A stretch of 27,500 nucleotides of DNA from NCBI GenBank assembly GCA_963575745.1, contig CAUYUJ010008102.1:157501-185000 (forward strand), in the 5' to 3' direction. Every line of letters starts with the position of its first letter. Positions within the stretch are counted from its first letter, which is position 1. Shown piece by piece: positions 19,105 through 27,500 of this stretch. This DNA is from Prorocentrum cordatum. Lineage: Eukaryota > Sar > Dinophyceae > Prorocentrales > Prorocentraceae. A program made the translations under genes and the position numbers. Below the pieces are notes generated by a model that saw nothing but the letters and a program-made list of their open reading frames with translations, ran no database searches and was not told the DNA's origin.

Positions 19105-19390
19105 CGCCCCTCTGCCCCTTGAGGGGGGGCCTTGTGTGCTCTGACCGACCCTCTGTCCCACAGGGGGGGGGCGCCCTGATCGAACGACCACCCCTGTTTC
19201 ACAGAGGAGGGCGCGCGGAAACGCACGACCCCACCCCCTCTGTGACAGAGGGGGTCCCGCGCTTTTCCACCCGACCCCCTCTGTGACAGAGGGGGGTCCC
19301 GCGGAAAAGCGCGGGACCCCCTCTGTGACAGAGGGGGTCCAGAGGGGGTCGGCCTTGTGCGCTTCGACCGCCCCCCTGTCCCACAGAGCG
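19105..19390. repeat. Array of seven palindromes, ~41-bp period, with a nested 36-nt inverted repeat
   Basis: Copies of the CCCCCTCTGT...ACAGAGGGGG palindrome start near 19107, 19149, 19190, 19234, 19275, 19316 and 19371, that is about 41 bp apart (the last 55). The copies at 19234-19254, 19275-19295 and 19316-19336 are clean; outer ones are decayed. In addition 19233-19268 is an inverted repeat of 19303-19338 (one mismatch, the palindrome centre), enclosing the middle copy. Frames reading SVTEGV or CHRGG are translations of the palindrome, not a gene. Confidence 0.9.
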
Positions 19391-19904
19391 TCCCGCGAAC
19401 AGGACGGCGGGACGATGAGCAGGACGATGAGCACGGAGAGAGGAAAACAGGACACGGGAGGGAGGCGGGAACGGACGAGGGGGGACGGAGACGGAGGCGA
19501 GGCGCGAGGGGAGGGCAGGACGAACATAGAGGGAGAGGAGCAGGACGAGACCTGGCAGGGGACATGCACCAGGAGAGAGATCTCATGGAGGAAGAGGAGG
19601 GGAGGGGACGAGAGGCACTCACATTTTCCGCATTTGCAGGCCCTCGCACTTGCTCCATTTCTCAGCGGCCGCCGCGCCGCCATGAAAATTGACGTACCAC
19701 CGACACTACTGCGGCTGATGCGTGACCTCTCCCATCCCTGTCTGGTGCTGTTTCTGCTGCCCCCCTCCCCCCTCCCTCTTCGACCTCCTCTCCCCGCCCT
19801 TTTCCTCCTCCCCTCCAGCTGACGGCTGCGGGCTGCGACGGGTGGATCATCGACCGCTGTCATCTGCCGCTCCGTTTCGCGCACCCCCCGCTGCTGCGGC
19901 GGGG
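19391..19904. other. 3' flank of gene A
   Basis: Purine-rich (19400-19620) then mixed sequence with long but low-complexity frames on both strands. One hairpin lies at 19884-19903 (eight stem positions, one mismatch). No gene could be supported. Confidence 0.45.
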
Positions 19905-22396
19905 TCACACGAAGTGGGCCCCCTGGCCAGGGATTGTCATCTTGCCGCTCTTGGGGGTTTTCCGTCCCTCCTCGGCGTCCTTCTTCCGTTTCTTCTCCTG
20001 CTCTTTCTGCTCCTTTTGCCATGCCTGCTTCTCCTTGTGGGTGTCGGTGGCCCTCTTCTCCTTTGTGATCTGCAGCATCAGCCGATCTCCGCGCACCAGC
20101 GGCACCGTGTTGTACATGCACGGGACAAGCACGCTGCAGACGCGGAGGGGGGCGGCTGGCGGGCACTTTGTCATTGTCTGGAACTCTAGTGGTCGAAGTG
20201 CAACGTTGAACTTCCAGTGCTCCTGTCCCTGCACTAGCTGGGCTCGGGCAAGTTCTTCTGGTGTCATCCTCTCAACTCCCCAAAAGAAGTGCAAGGACTC
20301 GGTACCTCCGAACTTAAACTGGTACGGATTCTCTTCCTGTTCGGCCTCGCCCTGTGCAGGCGCCGCTGCTGCGGGGGCCGCCTCGTCGAGCTGCGGACCC
20401 ACGGGCGCCTCGCCCTGCGCAGCCCCCGCTGCTGCGGAGGCCGCTTCCTGCGGCGCGGGCTTGAGCTCCAGCTCTGGTAATTTGAAATCAGGTTGTGCCC
20501 AATATGTTTCCATTTTCTCGACAGGAGTCGGACGTTTCTCACCGACTAGCACCTCCACTGCCCGCGGATTGCTCGAGACTTTCGGGAAAATCTTCGCGGT
20601 GGGGCAGCAAGGGAAGAGCATCAGTTTCCCCTCGGCGATGTCCCCAGTAGCCACCACATGGACACTCTTGGCTTGAACGTCATATTGCATCTGGACGGGT
20701 TGGGCGCAAGTGTCCGCGTGACGATGGAAGCCAGTCATGACTTCCGCGATGCTTGCTTGGTGCCACCTGTCTGTGTCGAGATTGCCAGACGGAGCCGAAG
20801 CGTGCCACGATTTCACTGGGACCACCATCAGGCTGTTCACGGGCTTGGACACTTCAGACATCTGCCTGTTCAGAGGCTTGTCTTCTTCGTTGAACTCTAT
20901 CAATACTGGCTGCGGGCGAGAGCCCTCGCCACCTCCGCTGCTGCGAGGGCCAGCGGGATTCTCGGGGGCCGCGGGCAACTTGTCGGTCCACGGCGCAGGG
21001 GGGGGCGGGAACTCTTTCTGTGCGTTCTTTTCCATTTTCTGCCAGGCCTCGCGTACTTCAGCATAGTACGGACGCACTGTCTCGCACACGGCCTCCACAA
21101 CTGCCTCCCGACGAGGTTTGGTAGCCTTCACCCTTACGTACACCTGGTAGAAGGTGTCCGTCGCAGTCAGAACCGCCCCCGCGGTCAAAGTCGCGCTCTT
21201 CTCCCCCCCGTGGGCCTCCGCTGCTGCGGGGGCCAATATGCGACGGACATACCCCAACAAAGAATTGAGCTCCTGTATCCGACTGTTGCCCTCGCTGTGT
21301 CCCCAAGCCGTTTCCGGCGCGGGGCATTGTCCGCACCTCGGCTCTTGCGAGTACGCCCTCATGACAAGGGCTACCTTCACATGGGGACAATCTATGGGGA
21401 GTTGGTTGAGAACGCTCCAGGTGGCTGGTGCCAGGGAACGTATTTTGTGATCCACCCAACGTCGATCATAATCTAGAATTTGCGGTATGAGCTGCCCTGA
21501 TGCGGCCCCCACGTTGATGACGAAAGTAAACATGTCCTCGAACCATTTGGCCTTGGCGTACTCGGGATGTCGTTGCGCGCAAGCCTTGAGAACAGTTTCG
21601 TACGAGATATTCACGGGGTGTCCTGTCTCAGATCCGCACGATGCTTTCTTGCCCGCCGCTGCTGCGGTGGCGACGAAATCAGCGACGGACGTCAGGACCT
21701 CGATTTCGTGAGAGGTCACACCTTTTCCCTGTGGGTCGTTCAGGGCCGCGGAAATGATCGCGGGGCCTTGCGCGAAGACGGCATCGAAGTGAATTTCCCA
21801 CGAGAGCACCTCGCAAAGCAAACCGTTATCGAGCACGTCCATGAGTTCTGTGAACTTCGGTGCGCGACGCATTTTTGGGATATCCCAGGAACCACCTGTA
21901 CCTGTCTGGAACTCCTCCAAACCACATCCTTTGCGGTCTTCGGGAATGACCCACACTGCGCCGTGCTTGAGGTTCAGCAGACCAAGGGTTAGGGTGCAGT
22001 GGCTCAGCGCCCCGTAGTTGAACGTTGACAAGCTTGTGTACGCCGAGCGTAGAGCCCCACGGACTTCGTTTTCTGCAAGTTGTGGTCCGCGTGCGCCGTG
22101 TACGGCCTGCCATGGAGGCGCTCGTAATCGGCCTTCTTCCCCGCAGGGAGTTCCTGAACAACCACTGCTTCGTGCTGCGCCTCGTTCAAGAGGAACCTGT
22201 CTTTCAGAATGCCACACAGGAGATTGACCACACTGGCAGCGGAGGGGTACGTCCCACCTCTGTTCTGCGGGTGGACGCAGATATCCTCCAAAGAAATTTT
22301 GGCCTTCAGCCGCTGGCCCTCGGAGTCCTTCAAGGCATAGCGGCTGCGCAACGTGGCGGCATCATTCAGGGGACCTGACTTGATGTCCTCGGACAT
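19905..22396 (-). CDS. Gene A: ~830-aa protein of unknown function, one frameshift
   Basis: The start is well fixed: the ATG at 22396 (MSEDIKSGPLNDAATLRSRY) directly follows an in-frame TAG. The first frame runs to SVGLYA; near 22046-22049 one base appears to be missing, and the second frame continues AYTSLSTFNYGALSHCTLTL to the stop at 19905 (ending GQGAHFV). No known domain is recognised. Visible features are a mostly globular N-terminal half (KWFEDMFTFVINVGAASGQ), a Pro/Ala-rich middle interrupted by hairpin-encoded Ala/Gly/Ser peptides, and a very basic Lys/Glu C-terminal tail (KEQKEQEKKRKKDAEEGRK). I recall related unnamed proteins recurring in dinoflagellate genomes (memory only). The single indel could be a real lesion or an assembly error. 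It is the first gene of the A-B-C-D run. Confidence 0.68.
20360..21670. repeat. Hairpin copies within gene A
   Basis: 20422-20441 (GCCCCCGC-TGCT-GCGGAGGC, one mismatch), 20922-20950 (stem with an enlarged loop), 21213-21234 (9-bp stem, one T:G pair) and 21653-21670 (7 bp, one G:T), plus a weak core at about 20362-20373. They give EAASAAAGAA, GPRSSGGGE, LAPAAAEAH and TAAAAGKK in the gene A frame. Confidence 0.85.
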
Positions 22397-22406
22397 CTAT
22401 CCAGGC

Positions 22407-22474
22407 GCCCCCGCTGCTGCGGGGGCAGCTTCCCAAACAGATGCTCCGCGACGGTTGCCCCCGCTGCTGCGGGG
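22407..22474. repeat. Two hairpins just upstream of gene A
   Basis: 22407-22426 (GCCCCCGC / GCGGGGGC, 8 bp) and 22459-22474 (CCCCGC / GCGGGG, 6 bp) lie in the leader or promoter side of gene A. Confidence 0.9.
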
Positions 22475-22586
22475 CCCCGCTTAAAGCACGAGTGCCTGTC
22501 GCGCGCGCGGACAGAAGGAGGGGCCTCACGGATCCGCGGCCTGCCCGCACTTGAGCAAAAGGAGAAGGAGAGGAAAGGCAGATAGA

Positions 22587-22617
22587 GGGAGAGAGACAGA
22601 GAGAGAGAGAGAGAGAC

Positions 22618-22652
<35 letters not shown>
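22587..22652. repeat. (AG)n microsatellite
   Basis: AG dinucleotides with interruptions at about 22617-22622, about 190-255 bp upstream of the gene A start codon. Gene D has a similar tract upstream of its ATG. Confidence 0.93.
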
Positions 22653-22656
<4 letters not shown>

Positions 22657-23046
22657 GAACGGCGGGTCGACGCGGCCTTCTCAGTTTTTCGATACGCGCA
22701 CATCCGCCTGAACAGGAGAAGCATTGATACATCGGCCCCCCCCTGTGTGAGAGAAAGGTTGCCCACCCCGAACCCATCTGTGAGAGAAAGGGGCGCTGTG
22801 AGAGTTGCGTGTATGGAAGCGATGATCACTACAAAGACATAATGACGGGCGGGAGGTTGCAGGAGGGAGCGCAAGGGGAAGCGAAGCAAAGGAGAGAGCA
22901 GGACACAGGTGACAGCACAGATGTCGTGTTTTCCCCCACACCGCATGCGATGCCGCACGCGACGCGCGAAACCGCGCTCCCCCGCGCGCGCGCGAGTGCG
23001 CCCCTCCGCCGAGGTCACCCCCCCTCGGCGAAATTCTCGCGACATC

Positions 23047-23064
23047 CCTCCGCTGCTGCGGAGG
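23047..23064. repeat. CCGC-TGCT-GCGG hairpin, 7-bp stem, non-coding
   Basis: CCTCCGC-TGCT-GCGGAGG between gene A and the Arg/Asp-rich frame. Confidence 0.92.
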
Positions 23065-23157
23065 AGCGTTCCCCTTGTGCGCTCGGGATGTCGCGGTCAT
23101 CCTGAGGACCGTACAATCAACCATGTGGGGGCACTGTCGTGTTCATCCGCCCCGTAA

Positions 23158-23850
23158 TTACATGCGAAGGGGGTCGGCGCCTTCTTGCCAGGAGCTGCCG
23201 ACTGGCGGCATCTTGGACCCTAGTTTGTACCAGTTGCCCCAATGGTCGCGGTACCAAAGTGCCTGATCGAACCCATCGTCATCTTCCACGCCTGTCCTCC
23301 GAGCAGTCTTCTCATCCCACAACCCACCACGCTCCAAGACAGCAGCCCCCGCTGCTGCGAGGGCTACAGCAGCCCCCGCTACTGCGAGGGTTTGTTTCTT
23401 GGAGCTCGCCTTGCGCCGAGCTAGCGGCCGCGCGGCCGCCTCCGCCGACGCTGCCGTGGGTCGAGCCGCCGCCCCAGCGCGCTTGCTCGAATGAGGTCTG
23501 TGGTCCGGTTTCCGAAAACCCCTCTTCTCGCCGACGCGGCATCGCCCCGTCCTTGTGTCGGGTTTCCTATTCCTCTTCTCGCCGACGCGGCATCGCCCGA
23601 TCCTTGTGTCGGGCTTCCTAACCCTCATGGCTGGCGATCTCGAACCCAAACGGCACGGCAGAGATTGGGAGCGGGACAAAGAGGTGACACATGGAGCGGG
23701 ACAGGGGCGGGGAGCCCAGGACGGGCAGCAGGACCGACCACGTGACCGAGACCGGGACCAGCACCCCCGTTCCCGGTCCCGGTCCCGGTCCCGGCCCCGG
23801 TCCCGGTCCCGGTCCCGTGGTCGGTTCTGCTGCTTCTCAGGCGGGGCCAC
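23158..23850 (-). CDS. Arg/Asp/Ser-rich protein or 3' exon, SR-like, unknown function
   Basis: The frame is open from just after a TAA at about 23853 to the stop at 23158, but begins with GTG; the first ATG in frame is at 23628. The upstream part is (R-D)n and (S-R)n, read through a GGTCCC hexanucleotide repeat, so it may be an artefact. From 23628 it reads MRVRKPDTRIGRC, with a 17-residue unit (RKPDTRxGRCRVGEKRx) twice, an Ala-rich part built on two hairpins, and an ordinary-looking end (DQALWYRDHWGNWYKLGSKM). It could be the last exon of a longer gene. RS/RD-rich proteins are often RNA-binding or splicing factors, but that is only composition. Confidence 0.4.
   Translation of the reverse strand: MAPPEKQQNRPRDRDRDRGRDRDRDRERGCWSRSRSRGRSCCPSWAPRPCPAPCVTSLSRSQSLPCRLGSRSPAMRVRKPDTRIGRCRVGEKRNRKPDTRTGRCRVGEKRGFRKPDHRPHSSKRAGAAARPTAASAEAAARPLARRKASSKKQTLAVAGAAVALAAAGAAVLERGGLWDEKTARRTGVEDDDGFDQALWYRDHWGNWYKLGSKMPPVGSSWQEGADPLRM
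23344..23392. repeat. Tandem pair of hairpins, 27-bp period
   Basis: 23344-23365 is AGCCCCCGC-TGCT-GCGAGGGCT and 23371-23392 is AGCCCCCGC-TACT-GCGAGGGTT, separated by ACAGC. Each has nine stem positions with one mismatch. The pair shows both loop types in a recent local duplication. Confidence 0.9.
23521..23622. repeat. 51-bp tandem duplication
   Basis: Two copies beginning CCTCTTCTCGCCGACGCGGC at 23521 and 23572, encoding the 17-residue repeat of the Arg-rich frame. A period of 17 codons keeps the frame. Confidence 0.9.
23767..23822. repeat. (CGGTCC)n hexanucleotide repeat
   Basis: About nine CGGTCC/CGGCCC units, the source of the Arg-Asp alternation on the minus strand. Confidence 0.9.
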
Positions 23851-24109
23851 TTAGGCACTCATACTCTAGCTTAGTAATTAGTTAGGCCTCGCAGTTACAA
23901 GTCCAATTGCAAGTGACTTATAAGTGATCTAACTGAAAGCTAACTGACGCAGCCGTTTTACAAAACCGTATGTCCATCGTAGGATTTTCATTGTCCGAAA
24001 ACCTAACTGAAAGCTAAGTGAAACAGGCGTTTTCGCTGGAGGCATCCGTCACACGCGGTATGTTGTGAGGTCGCCGAATGCGGCCCTTCGACACGCTATA
24101 TTCGCTTTG
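23851..24109. promoter_or_regulatory. AT-richer divergent intergenic region with a repeated AACTGAAAGCTAA motif
   Basis: Coding strand changes here from minus to plus. The sequence is clearly less GC-rich than either side. The motif CTAACTGAAAGCTAACTGAC (about 23929) recurs as CTAACTGAAAGCTAAGTGAA (about 24003), each followed by a CGTTTT block. They could be regulatory or sub-terminal repeats of the transposase gene that follows; no matching inverted copy was found after 26203. TATATT occurs at about 24096. Confidence 0.45.
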
Positions 24110-26203
24110 ATGAATGACTGCCCTTGCCGCCCTCATTTTCCTCCGCCCCCGCCTCCTCCGCACCGTAGCCGCTTTGGGCTTATAGAGAGTTTTGAGATGG
24201 AGCCAACCACAAAAAAAAAACGTAGAATTGAGATTGGCTACCGCACGTCATTTGCAGGTGCCGCCCAGATCGTTGCTCAACTTGGCGACGGCCGCACAAC
24301 TGAGGCAGCGCGCCACGAGCTACGACAAGAGTTGTTACGCACTCTAGACGTCGTCACGCCCGTGGGGTCCATCCTGCAGAGATCAACCCTGAACCTTGCA
24401 TCAGGCGAAGTATTTGTGTTGGACCACGTGCGGCCTCAGGCGCTGTTGTACACCCTGTGCGCTCAATCGGCGCACTTTGCAGCTTTTTTCAAGAGATGTC
24501 TGCAAGAATCCAATTCGGGCTCTGGGTTCTTGCTCTACACAGACGAGACGACGTGTGGAAACCAGCTCCGACCAGACTCGCGGAGGAAATGTCAGGCTAT
24601 GTATTTCACGCATTCAGCTTTTCCGACATGGTTTCGGTCTCGCCAAGATGGTTGGTTCGTCTGGGCGTATGTGCCCTGTGAGATTCAGGGCGATCTCGAC
24701 GGAGGACTTTCGACGCTATTCAAACTGATGTTATCTGATTTTTTCAAATCGGACCATAATTTCATGGATGGCATCATGCTTCCGTGCGGGAACGAGTGGT
24801 TCCCTCTGAAATGTGGTATCTTCGCCGTCATCCAGGACGAGAAGGCGCACAAAGAAATTGCTTCTCTCAAAGGGGCTTCGGGACTTCGACCATGCATCAG
24901 ATGCAAAAATATAGCGCGGCGGACTAGCGCGCAAGATTTGGGACCATACCTGCGGGATGCCGACATTTCAGGCCCCGACGCATTCGACGAGCACACGTCT
25001 GCATCATTTTGGGAAACTGTAGATATCATATTAGCTGCACGAGACGACAGCGATCTTCTCAGACAGTCATTCGTGGATCTACAGCAGGTCGCTGGGTTGT
25101 CATACAACGCACATTCGGCCATATGGGACCGAAGTTTCAGGTTGATCTACGACCCGATCAATCACAACGTGGAGGACTGGATGCACGTATTCTGCGCTTC
25201 TGGAGGGGTTGGCCAATACGAAATCGCAAGTTTTGCTGATGCATTCACCAGCCACTCTGGGCTAAGTTTGGCAGACTTGGACGCCTTCGCGTCCAAAGTT
25301 TCGTTCCCTAGCAACTCTTCGCGTTTTCCGCCTCGTTTCTTCCAGTCCAGGATGCCTGACGAATCTGGGGGGCATTGTAAATGTTTCGCGTCAGAAACGG
25401 TCATGGCGGTGCAAGTGCTCGCACTATTCGTCCTCATGGTGGCACAACCCCATGGGAGCCTTCCACAGCACTGCCGTTCTATATTGCTGTTGAACCAGAT
25501 ACTCACTATTTTCTGCATGCAGGACGACGCCGTGCATCACACGGCTGTGTTGGGCTACGCGCTGGCGCAGCATCATGCGATTTACCTCCGCATATATGGC
25601 AAGAGTTTGTGCAAGCCGAAGATTCATTACGCCTACCATTGCAAGGAAGCGCTTGCCCGTATTCGCAAGAAGCTTAGTTGTTTCACGATGGAGCGGAAGC
25701 ACCGCGAGGCGAAGAGCGTTGCCCTCCATTGTGGTAGGTCCGACAAATGGACCAGCCACGTGTTGTTTCGAACAACGGCGCAGCGATTGAGTAGAGTTGA
25801 CCAGTCAGAGCTGTTCCATGCGGAACACCTCGTGGCCCCGACGGCGGCGCCGCTTCAAATTGCGTTAGCCAGGATGTTCCCAGGAGTAGGGCCTGCAACC
25901 TTCAAGGCGGCAGCGTGCCAGACTGGCCAGGGATCGTTTAAGGCAGGGGACCTCATCGTGTGCGAGAGTGCAGGCCGCCGCGCCTTTGGAGTGTGCGATT
26001 ACTTCGGCGGCGGGTCTCTCAAAGATTCTGGTCGGGCAGTGCACGCCGTTTGTTTTCAAACATGTGAAGAAATGCCGAATGGTGCGCTGGAGAAGCGCAA
26101 GTCTTGGGCGTGGGCCCCAGTCGAGGCCGTGCGCTCCGCGGTCCCATTCGTGGACCTACAGCCAGGCATGCGGCCGTTGTTGCCTGCCTTGCAGCGGATA
26201 TGA
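24110..26203 (+). CDS. Transposase-like protein of a large dinoflagellate family (Plavaka/CACTA-like, tentative)
   Basis: One uninterrupted frame; ATG choices are 24110 (698 codons) and 24197 (MEPTTKKKRRIEIGYRTSFA, starting with an NLS-like run), and I cannot choose firmly. Landmarks are LLYTDETTCGNQLRPDSRRK (candidate first Asp), a Cys pair in RPCIRCKNIARR, NHNVEDWMHVFCASGGVGQY, KPKIHYAYHC and CFTMERKHREAKSVA (candidate catalytic Glu). The order D...D...E with DWMH and ERKHR resembles proteins I remember as multicopy in dinoflagellates and loosely the Plavaka-type transposases of fungi; this needs a profile search. Unlike the LINE it has no stop or frameshift over 2.1 kb, no introns, and none of the CCGC-TGCT-GCGG hairpins. 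It points away from the A-D cluster. Confidence 0.65.
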   Translation: MNDCPCRPHFPPPPPPPHRSRFGLIESFEMEPTTKKKRRIEIGYRTSFAGAAQIVAQLGDGRTTEAARHELRQELLRTLDVVTPVGSILQRSTLNLASGEVFVLDHVRPQALLYTLCAQSAHFAAFFKRCLQESNSGSGFLLYTDETTCGNQLRPDSRRKCQAMYFTHSAFPTWFRSRQDGWFVWAYVPCEIQGDLDGGLSTLFKLMLSDFFKSDHNFMDGIMLPCGNEWFPLKCGIFAVIQDEKAHKEIASLKGASGLRPCIRCKNIARRTSAQDLGPYLRDADISGPDAFDEHTSASFWETVDIILAARDDSDLLRQSFVDLQQVAGLSYNAHSAIWDRSFRLIYDPINHNVEDWMHVFCASGGVGQYEIASFADAFTSHSGLSLADLDAFASKVSFPSNSSRFPPRFFQSRMPDESGGHCKCFASETVMAVQVLALFVLMVAQPHGSLPQHCRSILLLNQILTIFCMQDDAVHHTAVLGYALAQHHAIYLRIYGKSLCKPKIHYAYHCKEALARIRKKLSCFTMERKHREAKSVALHCGRSDKWTSHVLFRTTAQRLSRVDQSELFHAEHLVAPTAAPLQIALARMFPGVGPATFKAAACQTGQGSFKAGDLIVCESAGRRAFGVCDYFGGGSLKDSGRAVHAVCFQTCEEMPNGALEKRKSWAWAPVEAVRSAVPFVDLQPGMRPLLPALQRI

Positions 26204-26667
26204 CCTAACATTGGCGGTCGGTTTCGAAGCGATCTCGGAAATCGGGCTGGTTCGCGCTCCCCCGCGCGGTGGTTCACCAAATGTGCCCCATTCCAACCCC
26301 CACCCCATTCAGAAGAACACGCGTTCAATGCATTTGTGTTTCCAGAATTGTGCGTTCGCCTAGTGGCGATCATCTCGAAACCATCCGCCAACCAGCATGC
26401 CGTTCGGAGGCTCGCCCCGACGTCGGCAACCAGCCTGTCTCATATGTTGGCGGCTAACGTTCCGCGTTGCTTCAAAAAGCAAGCTGCGCCCATGCAAAGA
26501 AACGTCCCTCCTCCTCCTCATCATCCCCCTCCCCATGCCTCCATGACCCTGGGTGCCACATCCAATACCTCCTCCCCGTCAACATCCCTCCCCCCGAGCA
26601 CATCCGCCCTGCCATCCGTCATCTCAACATCATTTTTGCGTACACGTAGCCACTTTGCTCAAGTGCA
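26204..26667. other. Gap between the transposase-like gene and the KH-like gene
   Basis: No convincing gene or element end. A pyrimidine-rich stretch with CCTCCTCCTC lies at about 26507-26590 upstream of the next gene. No inverted copy of the 23.9-24.0 kb motif was seen. Confidence 0.45.
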
Positions 26668-27441
26668 ATGTGGCGTCAATTGCCACCGCCGCCCACGGAA
26701 GCCCGACTCGGACCAGCGCCCGTGCCAGCAGGCACCCTGTCCGCCAATGACACGACGGCCATCAAGGCGCTCACTGGTTGTAAAGCCAGCGTCCGCGGCC
26801 GCAACAAGGGCCCATGGGGAGAAGGGCGCGCGCTCACCGTTCACGGTCCGCCCGACATGTTGAATCGCGCGTGGGAACTGGCCATCGAGCGCATCACTGA
26901 GAACGGACAGAACGGCGCCAGGAGGACCAGGGAAGAACAGAGGCGGCAGCAAGAACAAGACCGACAGCGTCAACACCAGCTGCGGCAACAACAGCAGCAG
27001 CAACAGCAACAACCTGCAAGAGATCCACCAGGGCTCCGCGCAGCTCCAGCACGGCCAGATCCTCTGGCGCGCTGGATCCCATCTGCAAGGTCAAGTTCGA
27101 CTTCGACGACGTCATGGCGCCGCGAAGCTGTGGCCGAACCGCGCCAGCCGTCAGTGTACGAGCCGATGTTCGTGGAGGCGGCGTTCGCGCGGCCGATCGC
27201 CGAGACGCAGCGCCAGGAGGCTGCCGCGCCAGAAGCAGCGCCAGTGCGCGAGGAGCAGCGCCAGGAAGCTGCAGCGCCCCGCGATGCCCGCGCCGTGCTA
27301 GCCGCTGCGGGCTGCAGGCCAGAGGATGCCTGGATGCTAGAAGACTCACCTCCGTACCCGTCGCCAGCTGAGGAGGTGACGCCTCCTCGGACCCCGTGCT
27401 CTCCCTTGACCCCGTCGTCACACTGGTTGGAAGACCTCTGA
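26668..27441 (+). CDS. KH-like domain protein with poly-Gln, 257 aa
   Basis: Complete frame MWRQLPPPPTEARLG... to ...SSHWLEDL and TGA. Residues about 28-73 (AIKALTGCKASVRGR, then GRALTVHGPPDMLNRAWELA and IERI) fit the second half of a type I KH RNA-binding fold: the 'TG..a.v' strand, then 'l.v.Gp...l..A...a...I'. The usual GxxG loop before it is not evident, so it may be a divergent or partial KH. Next come an Arg/Gln-rich segment with a run of nine Gln (CAG/CAA mix, about 27004-27015 and neighbours), then Ala/Pro/Glu-rich disordered sequence with a duplicated RQEAAAPEAAPVREEQ-like unit. The role is likely RNA-related (inference). The first exon may lie further upstream. Confidence 0.6.
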   Translation: MWRQLPPPPTEARLGPAPVPAGTLSANDTTAIKALTGCKASVRGRNKGPWGEGRALTVHGPPDMLNRAWELAIERITENGQNGARRTREEQRRQQEQDRQRQHQLRQQQQQQQQQPARDPPGLRAAPARPDPLARWIPSARSSSTSTTSWRREAVAEPRQPSVYEPMFVEAAFARPIAETQRQEAAAPEAAPVREEQRQEAAAPRDARAVLAAAGCRPEDAWMLEDSPPYPSPAEEVTPPRTPCSPLTPSSHWLEDL

Positions 27442-27481
27442 GGTAAATTTCAATTGCAAGACTCTGCTCCAGTGGCATATA

Positions 27482-27493
27482 CACGCTAGCGTG
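27482..27493. repeat. 12-bp perfect palindrome CACGCTAGCGTG
   Basis: It lies 41 bp after the KH gene stop, near the window edge. It may be chance or a protein-binding site. Confidence 0.5.
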
Positions 27494-27500
27494 CAGCCTA

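Larger units (their letters stand above)
22475..23157. other. Gap upstream of gene A with microsatellite and decayed palindromes
   Basis: It holds an (AG)n tract (about 22587-22652), two decayed members of the second palindrome family (about 22738-22762 and 22776-22796, both with CTGTGAGAGAAAGG-like cores) and one CCGC-TGCT-GCGG hairpin at 23047-23064 (7-bp stem). No gene could be supported. Confidence 0.5.

Noticed and set aside
19105-19390. Rho-independent terminator or CRISPR array
   Set aside because: No T-run follows the palindromes, the DNA is eukaryotic, and the intervals are repeated rather than unique.
18997-20166. Long minus-strand frames with SVTEGV / CHRGG repeats
   Set aside because: They arise from the 41-bp palindrome array and overlap gene A's end in another frame; composition is not protein-like.
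27482-27493. 12-bp palindrome as a terminal repeat of the 24-kb transposase element
   Set aside because: No matching copy was found in the upstream flank of the transposase gene.

Overview
The window reads as nuclear DNA of a dinoflagellate (species not determinable). Reasons: it is GC-rich; seven of the nine genes or gene fragments between 7.6 and 23.9 kb lie on one strand close together; introns are short with relaxed splice borders; several proteins resemble families I remember as highly expanded in dinoflagellate genomes (unverified memory); and retroelements and microsatellites are dense. No rRNA, tRNA, CRISPR or bacterial operon signal was seen.

Layout. 1-2.2 kb: CCT and GAG microsatellites and a ~108-bp tandem repeat. 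2.2-7.25 kb, minus strand: a decayed, probably 5'-truncated non-LTR retrotransposon (EEP endonuclease, reverse transcriptase, CCHC zinc knuckle, RNase H) broken by one stop and several frameshifts. 7.26-23.4 kb: an accessory block with all genes on the minus strand. In transcription order these are gene A (~830 aa, unknown), gene B (318 aa, unknown), a fragment of gene C (C'), a frameshifted copy of B (B'), gene C (~1,496 aa, OTU-like motif followed by a D34D transposase-like domain, one intron), and gene D (~804 aa, EEP-nuclease-like, one GT-AG intron). 23.16-23.85 kb: an Arg/Asp/Ser-rich open frame, also minus. 24.1-27.44 kb, plus strand: an intact single-exon 712-codon-frame protein that looks like a transposase of a large dinoflagellate family, and a KH-like poly-Gln protein.

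The most striking signal is a family of about 40 short hairpins, confined to 7.58-23.40 kb. Each has the core CCGC-TGCT-GCGG (loop TGCT or TACT) with outer arms that differ between copies but stay self-complementary within a copy, with stems of up to 21 bp. As read here all lie in the same orientation. They sit in coding sequence in all three frames without stops (giving PRSSGG, PAAAG or PQQRG peptides) and also in non-coding gaps. A second palindromic family (CCCCCTCTGT arms) forms a 32-bp-period cluster at 7.26 kb and a 41-bp-period array at 19.1-19.4 kb.

Working model (inference): genes A-D are cargo and machinery of a large composite mobile element or an expanded selfish gene cluster, colonised by a hairpin mini-repeat that is tolerated inside proteins. 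The LINE and the plus-strand transposase block lack the hairpins and are separate or later arrivals.
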